This document shows positions 10,326 through 20,242 of a stretch of 37,130 bases of DNA, in pieces; the first letter of the stretch is position 1; every line of letters starts with the position of its first letter. The notes below the pieces were generated by a model that worked only from the letters and a program-made list of their open reading frames with translations, was not told the origin of the DNA and did not search any database. The translations under genes were made by a program, and so were the position numbers. Origin of the DNA: Reticulitermes lucifugus. Taxonomy: Eukaryota; Arthropoda; Insecta; Blattodea; Rhinotermitidae. The stretch is taken from assembly GCA_026260175.1 (NCBI GenBank), contig JAKCWW010000656.1:1-37130 (forward strand). Direction: 5' to 3'.

Positions 10326-10376
10326 GTAAATTGTAAACAAATAGAAGAAGGTTTAATACAATCACATACTGTCTTC

Positions 10377-10384
10377 ATTAATTA
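10377..10384. repeat. Right target-site duplication
   Basis: Second copy of ATTAATTA; see 9258-9265. Confidence 0.65.
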
Positions 10385-10800
10385 CTGAGCTACAGCTTTT
10401 GTTGGAACGTGTGGGAGCGTACGGAAACGGATGTCCAGACCTTGGAAAACTTTGTTTTCTCGGATGAGGCAGTCTTTGGTCTGAGTGGGGAAGTCAACAA
10501 ACACAACACTCGAATATTTGGCGTAGAAAATCTTCCGAAAATTCTGACGTTCAAGTGCGCAAGTGCAAAAGTTTTGTTCGCGGCGAGGAGCCACAAAAGG
10601 TGTAAGGACCATTTTTCGTTGCGAAATCAACCGTCACGGGGACTGTGTACCCGGGCATGTTGGAGAACTTCCTCATGGCACAACAGGACGACGACGTGGG
10701 ACCCTCTCTGCTGTTTCAAAAAGAGGGCACGCTGCCACTTCTCCTTCGACATGCCCGCAACTTTTTTGACATTACGCTGTAAAATCGATCGGCCGTGAGA
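10385..10800 (+). pseudogene. Tc1/mariner-type transposase, catalytic half (broken)
   Basis: In frame with the N-terminal half: after 10385 the frame gives SFCWNVWERTETD, then VFSDEAVFGLSGEVNKHNTR, where the D of SDE is the first catalytic aspartate of the DDE/D core, and RIFG, then NLPK. After about 10560 the match continues in another frame with VTGTVYPGMLENFLMAQQDD and then FQKEGT, the place of the usual QQDGAP second aspartate, here lost. So there is at least one frameshift plus loss of a catalytic residue. A plus-strand open frame at 10409-10798 crosses the shift but its second half is nonsense. This is a fossil of the element interrupted at 9266. Confidence 0.8.
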
Positions 10801-12716
10801 TTGGGTCTCGTATTCATATCGTTGTCATCTGCATTATGACACCGTGTGTAGTGGTAGGTGGGCACCGTATTTCTGCGTCCATTCTCATTGTATGCCGAAG
10901 ATAGTGTCATAAATCAGAAAACCAAAATATGTATTTTTAATGTCGTGAAAATCTTAACTCTCATATTGGCCTAAAGAATGATAACGACGAATATAGGCAT
11001 GAAAATGTATTTTTCCTCTCAGAAGATGGTATTATGTATGATTTATACAGATTTAAGGTTTTGCAGTTGGTTTGCCGCTTTGTTACCGCAGGCGTCGCCA
11101 AACCCTTCGTAAGAGAATGCGACTAAAGTCGTAATTTTTCCCTGAGAACATATTATGGTCCTGGTTTGAATAAAAGAAACACATAAATGGAAAAAGTGCA
11201 ATTGTGAAGTCCTGCTGTTTGCCGTAACTTGGAACCTTGAGAGATATCAGTGTGGTAGATCGAAGAACAAAAATACTCTAGTATCTATCCCTAATATACA
11301 TGGCTTGCATTCCTAACTTCCAGGCATTTTTATTTTATTCCAGTTGTGAGGATGTCTAGAAGATTATAGTGTGCTGCATTGTGATGTGATTGTAACAGTG
11401 TTTTGTTTATTGTTCTGGTGTAAATGCTAGACATGTATAAGAAAACGAAAGCCTGTAACCTGCGCATAAGATTGCTTGGCTGGGGGTGGTGGATGGGGTT
11501 GGAATTGAAGTCATTTTAGGTATCATTAATATTGTTTCTAAAATTTATTGAAGTCGGCAAATTTAAGAAAACTTCATGCCGTATAAATACTACTTTGTAA
11601 GTAGCAACATAGGCCTACTCGAAAGCTATGCCGGCAGCAGCCTAGCTACTGTTAGGGCCAACCTTACTGGACAAGTTTCGAGCGAAGTGCTGGAAATAGC
11701 TTGGCCCTGCAAGTTTGGGAATGGGCGTGGAGCTGACATCCTCACCCCTTAAAAACTCAATTATCTGGAAACCCCGGTAATAGGGAGGCCATGGCCCAAA
11801 AGTGGGCCAAAGCGTCATAGAAAACGTAGCAACATACCTTCCTTGCTGCAGCACTGGTGCGAGGAATATTGCTTAGAAATTTAGAAGTTAACAGCGCTGA
11901 GTCAGTCCAACCTTAACCGTAGCAACGAAAGATGAATATTTCTTTGTTGCTCTTGAGTTGCAGTGACTTCCTTTTCCATGTGGAAATACGACCGCGCAAC
12001 AGGTACACTTACGTACCTTTGTCGTTATTTTCGTAGTTGCTTTAACGCGTTGACGTATTACTTTATTCTGTGCACCAAAATACCAATATGTCACTCCATT
12101 ATGTCAACTAACACCGTACAAATTGTCACGATCCTGCCATCTGAGTGCACAACATCCAATTAGCGAACTGGATTTAACGGCCATTAGAGTGTCTGGTAAA
12201 CTAATAAGTAGGGAGAAAAATTATGAAGAAGGAACATTATGAAATTGAAAAAGAGTTATTATTTGTTACAGCTAAAACCGGAAGAAACGTCACTGCTGCC
12301 ACCGACTTCAGCAAACCTTACTTCCGGAGGTTAATAGGAGCTTTCAGGCTGTATGTTGGTGCAATGGGAAAGTCACATGAGCCACGTAAGTAGCAGCTAG
12401 CCATCTCTTAATATAATCCAGGGTAAAAGACCGCTTTTAAACTTTGCAATGTTATTGCTCGTCAGTTTCCTTTCGAGTGTAGCTTTGCTATCTGTGGCTA
12501 ACCACTATTACAGATTTCAGAGTTGATCATTGAAGTAGACTACGAGGTGACTGTGCCGTAGCCATCTGATTTGTGCTGGTCTACTGAATTTGGGATCGGT
12601 AAATCCCTAAGTTTCACCGCAAGTATCGGCCTTATCACTTTAGGATGTGACGCGTGATCCTGCACGATAGGGTATATGAATTGCTTTCTGAAGAGGCAAA
12701 ATGAGTTGTGTGTGTA

Positions 12717-12747
<31 letters not shown>

Positions 12748-13285
12748 TAGAGGAAAAACGTATGCCAACTTTGTGGGCTACTAGACATTCCATTCCAGAA
12801 TTCGCGATATATTGAAGTGGCTGGTTAAGATTCTGCTCTTGGCAGGTGACACAAGTAACTGAATTAAATCCTGAATACCCTTACACTCACGCACCGTGCG
12901 GGTTGACGCAGCAGTAAAGCCGTACACTTGTGTTCCGGAGGTACCGATTATTCAGTCAGATTTTGCGTGCTTTTTCGCATTGTATCCACCAAGATTCTGG
13001 GTTACTTGCGACATTTAATAGGCCACGACTGATTTATACCAGCTCAGCTGAGCACAGGCACACATCTCAATAGACATCCATGCCCTGCATCACGACGGTT
13101 CGTCATTTTTATGCGATTCTGGATCCACTCGAGACTGTAGCAGTGTTTATAAAATAAAATTTCGTAACTATAACAGAAAAATAAAACAGAATCCAGTGTC
13201 TTGTCTTTACCGCTCCGCAACATACGTTGTATTCAAAGACAGCTTAATTTGAAAGGGAAAATGTTAGAACAAATTAGTCATTTTT
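10801..13285. other. No recognisable gene; dinucleotide repeat inside
   Basis: About 2.5 kb without a supported gene. Minus-strand open frames at 11642-11854 and 11888-12094 have no motif I can name. A G-rich patch at about 11479-11503 lacks the four G-triplet runs of a standard quadruplex. Confidence 0.45.
12705..12753. repeat. Compound (TG)n(AG)n microsatellite
   Basis: About 11 TG units, one interrupted by TA, run straight into about 9 AG units. It causes a Ser/Leu/His/Thr-rich frame on the minus strand at 12540-12788 that is not a gene. Confidence 0.95.
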
Positions 13286-13790
13286 GGGCGCGTTCTCATA
13301 ATTGCGAAACGCGACTATTAGCTTCGTCATGTCTGTCTGTCTGTTCTCCTTCCACCCGCATGTAATAACTCGGCTCCCACTGGACGGACTTTTACGAAAT
13401 TTGATATTTGAGTATTTTTCGAAACTCTGTTGAGAAAATTCAAGTTTCATTAACATCTGACAAGAATAATGGGTACTTTAGATGAAGACGTTTCTACATC
13501 TATGAGAGTATCTCGCTGAATTCTTCTTAGAATGAGAAATATTTCAGACGAAAGTGGTAGAGAAAATCCACACACATTTTACGTTCAGTAACTTTTTTTT
13601 TATTTTTTATTTATTTTTCTCGAAAATCGTGCCATTTTTGAGCTAATGTGGAAAAATGTAAAGCCTGACAGGCCACAGATGCCAATATAATGTCGCTCAT
13701 GCGCTTTGTATGTTGGATAACACACACTCAGAATACTTACTGCTTTTCCACGGCAAAAGTGGTTATGCGAACGCGCCTCAATGTTAGGTT
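13286..13790 (-). repeat. Dispersed repeat R, copy 2
   Basis: The left part (13286-13460) contains GGCGCGTTCTCATAA, AGCTTCGTCATGTCTGTCTG and CTCCCACTGGACGGACTTTTA. The right end contains GTTATGCGAACGCGCC at 13762-13777 and then ATACGTACATTGTCTGTCTTG. The first and last motifs are inverted relative to each other, so the 491 bp between 13287 and 13777 has TIR-like ends. The match to 30171-30597, however, continues past 13777, so these are subterminal. The middle is not shared clearly. Confidence 0.65.
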
Positions 13791-14207
13791 ATACGTACAT
13801 TGTCTGTCTTGTTAAATATATATATTGTATTCTGTAACATATTTTTACGACATAAAGTTAAATTAAATACTTTCCGGCTCGTTATAACGCAAGGAAATTT
13901 GTAAAAAATTATTACTATATCAATATTGCGATATGTTTAGACTTGCTGTTTTACAACATACGCAAAACGTATGAAATTTAATGCGTATTAACCCATTAAT
14001 ATTTACACTGTAAGAAAGAAATGAACTATCCATACTTCCTAGTAGTAAGCATTACTTTTAATTCCTCTGTTTGATATTTATACAAATCTATAGACCTGCT
14101 GACGGCTTAATTTGCGTGCCGATGCTAATAGACTGTATCGTTTAAAGTTATGTTGGCTGAAGTAATTCCTTATGAGTCTCCCAACGCGGCGAGATGGTCT
14201 ACACTAA
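13791..14207. other. No recognisable feature
   Basis: AT-rich sequence. The N-terminal half expected for the transposase relic that follows is not visible here. Confidence 0.4.
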
Positions 14208-14650
14208 AAATAACCAACGAAACGTTAGAATTTGAGGGCGCAACAATCCTAATGCAGTGATTGAAGGTACAAGGGACCGTTCTAATTTCAACATCCTTTG
14301 TGCTGTGTTCAAACAAATAGTGTTCCGGCTTTTCATTTTTGACGAAGGCTCTGTGATTGGTGTAGTGTACCTAGACATGTTGTAGGATTTCGTCATGCTG
14401 ATCTCATTTTGGAAAAGAAGGGTTCTAACAACATGCTGTTTCAGCAAGGTGGAGTCCTTCTGTATTTTCGCTTAGCAGATTGATCGACATTTCTTAGATC
14501 GAAAGTTTGTACTTTAATCGACCGGCAGAGGCGACACTACCGCTTGGCCACCTCCTTCCCCTGACCTCATACCACTTGATTTCTTCTTCTGGGTGCACAT
14601 ACGATAAAGGATGTTCTTTACGTTCCACCATTGTTTGTTGGGAGGATACG
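14208..14650 (+). pseudogene. Second Tc1/mariner-type transposase relic
   Basis: Plus-strand fragments in shifting frames follow the order of the catalytic domain: an RNVRI-G box, NPNAVIEGTRDRSNFNILCAV, SVIGVVYLDML, CCFSK (site of the QQDGAPPH aspartate motif, decayed), then RHFLDRKF, TGRGDTTAWPPPSPDLIPLD and FFFWVHIR. The SPDL.PLDFFLW box, which carries the third acidic residue, is highly characteristic. Several stops and frameshifts are present. It belongs to the same general group as the relic at 8897-10800 but is separate. A minus-strand open frame at 14199-14447 is its shadow. Confidence 0.85.
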
Positions 14651-15505
14651 CGCTGCTGCGGCTAGTTACACCCGTCATAGTTACAAATGTGTGGGCTGAA
14701 CCTGAAGACAGATACGATAGGTGCCGGGTTACTCACAGTGCCCACACTGAGCGTCTGTAAACTGTTAAGTGTAGGTCACAAAAACTTGATCATATATTCT
14801 ACCAAACAATATTTAGCTTTCGTTCCTGTGTCTCTTACTTCTTGAGAAATACTATATTAAATTCGTCTGCATTTCGTGGGTTCGGTCTGTATTGTTGTAT
14901 GTGACTGAAACATAACACGTAGAAACATTCAGGTAACACTGCATGACACCAGAGTACGCAGAGACTTCACACAGTTTCACTTTAACATACCTGCACCATT
15001 AAGTGTGCAATTTGATTTAAGTTATTTGTGGAATATACACCTGAAAGAAGTCGATTTATTTGATAAAGGTTTCCTTTATTAAACTTTTGCTCTTCATAGT
15101 CTGTCGCCATTCATGTGACGCAAGTTTTACTTTTGAGCGTGTATTATGCATGCTTATGTTTATGTATATGCGTAGGTTTAACATGAACTTTCAATAGGCC
15201 TGTGTTTTTAATCAAGCTTTCCTGATTTATTGCTGTTTCATGTGCTCCAGTAATGTATTTATCACATCGATAATTAATCTTCCATATGTGCGTTATGCTT
15301 CGTCTCCAGCAACAGAAAGAAAAACAAAAGAACGTCAGTAGTCTCCTTCAGGAGGTTACACATAAAAGTCTTGCTGTGAAGCTATACACAACAGTCTGCC
15401 TAGGGTTAAAGGTTATTGTTCGATGTGTTCCGTTATTTATCCCAAATGCTTGGAATAAAAGTTCTTTTATCTTGGCAAGTACCTATTTTGTTTCATTATA
15501 TACAT
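14651..15505. other. No recognisable feature
   Basis: No supported gene or repeat. The region ends in a trinucleotide array. Confidence 0.45.
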
Positions 15506-15509
15506 GGTT

Positions 15510-15602
15510 ATACTACTACTGCTTCTGGTGCTGCTACTGCTATTACTACTATTACTATTACTACTATTACTACTACTGCTGCTGCGGCTGCTGCTGCCGC
15601 CC
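15510..15602. repeat. Imperfect (TAC/TGC)n trinucleotide array
   Basis: Mixed TAC, TAT and TGC triplets over about 90 bases. Read in different frames it gives Tyr/Cys runs or Thr/Ala runs, which inflate two overlapping open frames at 15286-15612 and 15416-15766. The runs come from the repeat, and neither frame has another recognisable domain. Confidence 0.9.
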
Positions 15603-15748
15603 AAAATATTAGGTCAAGCCGACTATTTGTTATGTTGTTTAAAATTGGTCATGTAATTATTATATTAAGTGGACGTAATTTTCAGCATGAAATTCAGAAT
15701 ATATTTTACGGTCAACAGAACAAAATACAGTGGTTCTCTGTTGGTTTG

Positions 15749-15866
15749 TTTGGATGGTACAAATAGAACAGTGGGCGTACAATGTTTGTGTGTGATGGTT
15801 TGAATGGTACGAATAGAACAGTAGGCCTACATAATTTGTGCGTGATGGTCTGGATGGTATGAATGC
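15749..15866. repeat. Tandem repeat, 2.4 copies of a 50 bp unit
   Basis: Units at 15749-15798 and 15799-15848 share TTTGNATGGTAC, AATAGAACAGT and GTGATGG. A partial third unit begins at 15849. Next to it, near 15902, GGAATCGACCCC is a reversed tRNA-B-box-like site, but no A box follows. Confidence 0.85.
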
Positions 15867-18109
15867 CACTTTGTCCACCACAAATCCCACATGGGCTGGC
15901 CTGGAATCGACCCCGGGCTTCCGCGATGAGATTCCGGCAAATAACGGCCTGAACCTTAGAGTGTCATTTTTGGAAGACTGTAGGCTACAAATGCCCGACG
16001 CTTGTCAGGGAAATATTGATACAGTAAATACATAAAAACTAAGTTTTTACACTCCTGTAAAAGACACATTTCTTCCTTTCACCTGTGCTACCGAAAATAG
16101 CTCACGGGCATCAGAGGAATCGGGAAAAGAAAACGAACTACAAATTAGCTACCCACTTTTGAATTGATGCCCACTTGTTGAGAAACACTGGCTGTGTTGA
16201 TTTGATTAGGAATTTCCGTCAGATAGTAATTAACATCATGTAACTTACGGTCATCATGGGTCAGTGTGCATCCCTACGAAAAGAGGCGCTGCACTGATAT
16301 CGCCGGATCAGGTTCTGGACCCTCTCCGGATGGCCGCGGATGTGTTTGCTGTTTGTCCGTACCACGTTCCGCTCACCGTTGGACGATTTTCTCCCTGCTA
16401 CACAAATCTCGACTGTATGGATGCGCCTCACTCAGACCCGTGCCCGATGGTGATGCTTCGGCTTTCTAATTTTGGAGTTTCGGTCGCCTGTCTTTTTGAT
16501 AAGTCGCCAAGTTCAGTTGGGAAGAGAAAAGGAACGAAGGCAAGGCAGAGCAAACTATTCCCACCCTGCGGGTTAACCAGCAATAGCGTGTTACTGAGAC
16601 TTGCCTTTTTGCCTTGTCTGCCCATAGTTGTGCCATGTCTTAATTTTAACTTTGGTTAGACGTCGGGCGCCCAAACCATGTAGGCCTACATAAATACTGG
16701 AGTATTTTACCGGGTTTAGTTGAATGACTGCTGCGTCCCAGACAAAGAACCATTTTACAAGAGTTCTTTGGCTTTTAGTGAACAGATACAAACACGCCCT
16801 ACATTTGTGATTATTAAGTCAGTCTGGCGGAGTGATTTTCTGTTTCTGCATCACACAAACGTCTTCCGTATTATAGGAAGTTCCCATGTTCTTTTTTCGC
16901 GTTCATGTTCTCAATCGCCTACGATGTCTAGCTGCTTGCCTAGGCCTATGCAAGCGTTTCCAGGAATGTGTGGATCTATTTGTAGATGCATTAAAAACCT
17001 GTGTAACTGCGTATGGTGACTGCACTTGACTGACTAAACTCACTAATAATTTGAACTCTGCTTGCTACTTAATCAATTTACAGAAGTGAAATTAATATTA
17101 TTCACAGTTAGAGCAAATTAAATTTATTACCATTGTTTAGTACTTGGTCCGCGTTAAGTACTGTGAATGAACTGATATATTGACTTTATAATTATTCATT
17201 TGAACTGTTTAAGAACACGAAAGGACACAGCAATATGACATTAGTTACAAAACTGTGTCCATGCCTTCGCACCATTTCATATAGGCCTAAACCCTTTAGA
17301 AGGCGTCGACGAAAGCTCCGTATTCCTGAACCCCCTCTGTGTGGTGGTGAGTAGAGTTCAGGAGGCTTTCATCTCCTGCTGGGGCCTTGTGTTCTGGATT
17401 AAGGTGGCATGGGCTTGTATTAAATCGTAATTACAGATTATCGAAATCGGGCAAACAAAGCCGGACGCAATGTTGATTTTTTCTATATATTTTCTACTCG
17501 TCCGGTAAAGTTATTTGTTTATGGTCTGTTTATGGCTCTGTCTGTAGCTTGTCATTGTGGGACAGAGTTATGATTAATAATGAATTTGGAAGGATTTGGA
17601 AGGAAACGGTTGTGGCCTGATGTGAGGCACTGTTCCAGTATTGATCTGAAGGGAAGTGTCAAGAACGCTCAGGATGACTGATGTGTCTACAGAGATTCGA
17701 ACGAGACTTCTACCGAATAAAAGTCGTAAGCGCTACTTTCTCTGTTTTGTTCATTGTTATTTTTCACTTCTTATTCATAAGCAACAGGAGATGAGTAATG
17801 TTTCACTGACCTAATGAGGAATTTCACAGTTTGTATTCTTAATCTAATACGTCATTAAGATTTCGGTGGCATGCCAATAGAGGAACTTCGGTGCAAGAGA
17901 AACGACCTCTCAGTTTGTAGCTGAACACGGACATGCTTAACAGGACGTTTTAGGAAAAGTTTATGACGTATAGACATATTTCTCTTCAACTGTCTTATTC
18001 GGTACAGTGATACGAAAAGGAAAGAACTGTGAATTACAAATATAGAATTTGTTAACAGTATTATAACCAACAAATGCACTTTATTTTTGTATTTCTGTTA
18101 CACTTTTAC
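15867..18109. other. No recognisable gene
   Basis: A 131-codon plus-strand open frame at 16264-16659 lies in a locally GC-richer patch. Its product is Pro-, Cys- and Leu-rich without a domain I recognise, and both strands are open over part of it, so I treat it as chance or as an unknown repeat. The remaining sequence (to 18109) shows nothing I can name. Confidence 0.4.
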
Positions 18110-18148
18110 GCTACATATGTTTCGGCTATGGTCGAGCCATCATCAGGG
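18110..18148 (-). ncRNA. Hammerhead-like motif, copy A4
   Basis: On the minus strand: CTGATGA, T, GGCT / AGCC as a perfect 4 bp stem II with a 7-base loop, GAAAC, then ATATGTA. ACATATGT is a perfect 8-base palindrome, which is what a dimerising stem III would need, and GUA is a cleavable triplet. Stem I pairing (ACCC with GCGT) is weak. This copy is single, with no inverted partner seen nearby. Confidence 0.45.
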
Positions 18149-18258
18149 GTACACTAGTAGGTTCACTTCACTGGCACTGGTTCATTTGGTATTATCACAC
18201 ATCACCATGTTTTTGTAGCTTCTGTTCACTTTCAAATGCAGGTTGTGTTCGTCTTGCG

Positions 18259-18939
18259 TCAAGAGATCGGAGTATAACACTGCGGGTTGCAGTTATAAAA
18301 CAGTATCTCGTTGGTAGTAGTTAAAACATTAAAGCTGTTAAAATTGTTACAAATTTTTGAAATTACTGGCAGATGGTTTTTTATTGGATGCTGACATCCG
18401 CGTCCTGTTGTTGCTAGTGTCTTTTTGTGGTTGTTGTTACATTTCTGTGCATAATGTTCCCGACTGTACGTTACAGTTTCCCGATAAAACCTTTGCACCT
18501 TTTGCCATCTCTGTAATTTTAGCACATAACACAATGTCCCTGTTAAACTTGTGCCTAGCCCAGTGTTTGTGGTCAAATCTGCATGCATACTGATTTTCAT
18601 ATACAGCCGTTCATTATTATAGTTATTAGCGCCATCAAATCGAAAACTAAGCATTTCGCGCCGCCAGCATTTGTATTTAAGTTCTTCACGTGTTTGACAT
18701 AAAAAGTATTTAGTATCATCACAACAAATTTCAAGACTCCCTGTTAAGTGGGATAGTGTTTTTCCACCCCACAACTTTATGCAGCCACTGTGTATGATTA
18801 TTGATGCTGGAAAATATAAAATGATGTAATGTTGGGGTGGCCTCAAGTTGAGAGATGCCCATATCAAGTTTAATGAAAATCCGTCTGTTGCTTCAAACGT
18901 TGCTGGGAATTGGACTCGATTATTGTACCATTGTATCAT
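18259..18939 (-). CDS. Unrecognised 226-codon open frame, possibly element-derived
   Basis: This is the longest open frame outside the spliced gene. It runs on the minus strand and ends about 110 bases upstream of the hammerhead-like motif A4 on the same strand. I recognise no domain: there is no clear GIY-YIG signature, although a stretch CCDDTKYFLCQTREELKYK has a loosely similar flavour, and no reverse-transcriptase YxDD. Cys, Asn and Thr are frequent. The position relative to the motif fits the 3' end of a Penelope-like element, where the ORF precedes the terminal repeat. The protein evidence does not prove that. It may equally be a chance frame. Confidence 0.25.
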   Translation of the reverse strand: MIQWYNNRVQFPATFEATDGFSLNLIWASLNLRPPQHYIILYFPASIIIHSGCIKLWGGKTLSHLTGSLEICCDDTKYFLCQTREELKYKCWRREMLSFRFDGANNYNNERLYMKISMHADLTTNTGLGTSLTGTLCYVLKLQRWQKVQRFYRETVTYSREHYAQKCNNNHKKTLATTGRGCQHPIKNHLPVISKICNNFNSFNVLTTTNEILFYNCNPQCYTPIS

Positions 18940-19175
18940 TGCCTTATGAATGATATAAATAGCTTTTAGTTATCACGATTACCGCCTTTTGGAATGTAGA
19001 TTGGAGTGTAAATTCGTGGATATGTACCATCCATCTTCAGTCTTCTAACTCGAAGACGGAGACAGCAGGTTCTTCTAAGACGACTGTACCTGTCCACCAA
19101 CCTACAAGGCTTCACATTCCGAAAGGCCGTAATGTTGACACTGAACGCCTTCAGTGAAGGTAAAGTTTATCTTAT
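18940..19175. other. No recognisable feature
   Basis: Short intergenic stretch before a SINE. Confidence 0.4.
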
Positions 19176-19414
19176 AACCTGCCATGAAGACCCAGAGGGG
19201 GAATAGAGGTATGGCTGTACTTTTTCTTTAACCTCGGCTGTAGATGGGGGTGGGTGGTCAACGCCACGCCCCGGCCGCTTTACCCCCGGGAATGACCCGG
19301 TACCCATTGTTTAGGAGGCTGGGTGGGCCCCAGGACCTGTCTGGACTGGTCTGGATTCGATCCCCGGACCGTCCGGCCTGTAGTGAGTCGCTATACCGAC
19401 TGCGCTATCCCGGG
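19176..19414 (-). mobile_element. tRNA-derived SINE, copy S2
   Basis: Best-preserved copy. On the minus strand the A box reads TAGCGCAGTCGG (plus 19398-19409), matching the consensus, and the B box GGATCGAATCC lies at 19353-19363. The body has GGGGCGTGGCGTTGACC and ends near the complement of CATGAAGACCCAGAGGGGG. Same family as 7558-7816 and 26110-26346. Confidence 0.9.
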
Positions 19415-20060
19415 CTACGAACGCCGCCAATACTACTTCAAATATCAAACACGTAGTTGTGTGTTCTCCCTTTATGTAGTTCTTCTACACGGACCCAAAC
19501 AACCGCAGTGTACTTGTGTGGTCCGTTAAACACATGCATTGGAAAGGGTGCACATTTGCAACGCGATTCAACAACAGTGTTCCTACAGTGTCTTTCTTTC
19601 ATCGCCACACCGAACACGGCGTCTTTATCGCACAGAAAGCCTGCAACCCACGGGATATTCGGTGACAGCTGCGGTGTTCACGACAACGACGCAAGAAACG
19701 CAGTGTAGTTTGTATCCATATTGCAGCAGAAGTCGATAATTCCCGGTATCCGAGAGCACGTTCATTCATACTTACCTCTCAGTTCTTCGTAGTTTTGGGC
19801 GAGGTCATGGTCAGGCGTCGCTTGAATGCCCCATCGATTTTAGCCTGAGATGCAAAACGGTGGCCGTGGAATAGGGAAGCCGAAGGGGTCCTAGGTTATT
19901 GCTGTAAGTTACGTCATTGTCACAGTACATGGACCTTACATGAGCTGATACTAATGCGTGTGTGTTTCTAAACTGAAATTCAGACGCGTATTGGGATAGA
20001 GGAAGCGAACACGTATTTTCTGTTGGAAGAACATTTCGCATGAAGGTTCAAGTATTCAGG
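19415..20060. other. No recognisable gene
   Basis: Overlapping open frames of 66-83 codons at 19457-19739 are rich in Thr, Ser and His and have no motif. They are likely chance frames. Confidence 0.4.
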
Positions 20061-20242
20061 GATGTTAGGCCGAGTCGACTGGTAAATAGTTACAGGCGTT
20101 TCGGAAGGGAAGTTGCCTCCATTTTCAGGGGCAGTCAGTTCGAGAAGAGTGGCCTTTGCTACTCTTCAAGGACTGCTGAAAATGAAGGCACCACGCTGAT
20201 CCTAAACGTACGTAATTTTACCAGTCGGCACGGCGTAACATC
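20061..20242. mobile_element. Inverted dimer, family B (copy B2)
   Basis: The whole 182 bp folds back. GATGTTAGGCCGAGTCGACT at the left pairs with the complement of CCAGTCGGCACGGCGTAACATC at the right. TTGCCTCCATTTTCAG pairs with CTGAAAATGAAGGCA, and an inner GCAGTC...GAAGAGT pairs with ACTCTTC...GACTGC. Each arm keeps the order CTGAAAATG, GAAGGCACC, then a decayed GAAACGT box. A 108-codon open frame across it (20040-20366) is not a gene. Confidence 0.7.

Larger units (their letters stand above)
9266..10376. mobile_element. 1.1 kb inverted-dimer element inside a transposase
   Basis: Arms of about 450-470 bp, 9351-9820 and about 9917-10364, are reverse complements along their whole length with moderate divergence. 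Shared blocks include TGATTGTATTAAACCT, GCCATCATCAGG, CATATACAACAT, GTTTAAAATATGTAATTCCA, GATATAAACCTCAG and TTAAACCATATT. The spacer is about 96 bp, and each arm carries a hammerhead-like hairpin. An extra 85 bp lies outside the left arm and about 12 bp outside the right arm. The 8 bp repeat ATTAATTA flanks the whole. No coding centre remains. Penelope-like elements are known for inverted terminal repeats, tails and variable target duplications, so that is my preferred class. A fold-back DNA transposon is the alternative. Confidence 0.75.

Noticed and set aside
10409-10798. 129-codon frame as a single intact gene
   Set aside because: Only its first half is transposase-like. The true homology moves to another frame, so it is a pseudogene fragment.
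15286-15766. Open frames with Tyr/Cys and Thr/Ala runs
   Set aside because: The runs come from a trinucleotide repeat and nothing else in the frames is recognisable.
15902-15914. Reversed tRNA B-box-like site (also near 3178, 3472, 22870 and 25640)
   Set aside because: No A box at the proper distance and no shared SINE body, so there is no support for a SINE call.
16264-16659. 131-codon open frame in a GC-richer patch
   Set aside because: Both strands are open over part of it, there is no recognisable motif, and no exon signals of note.
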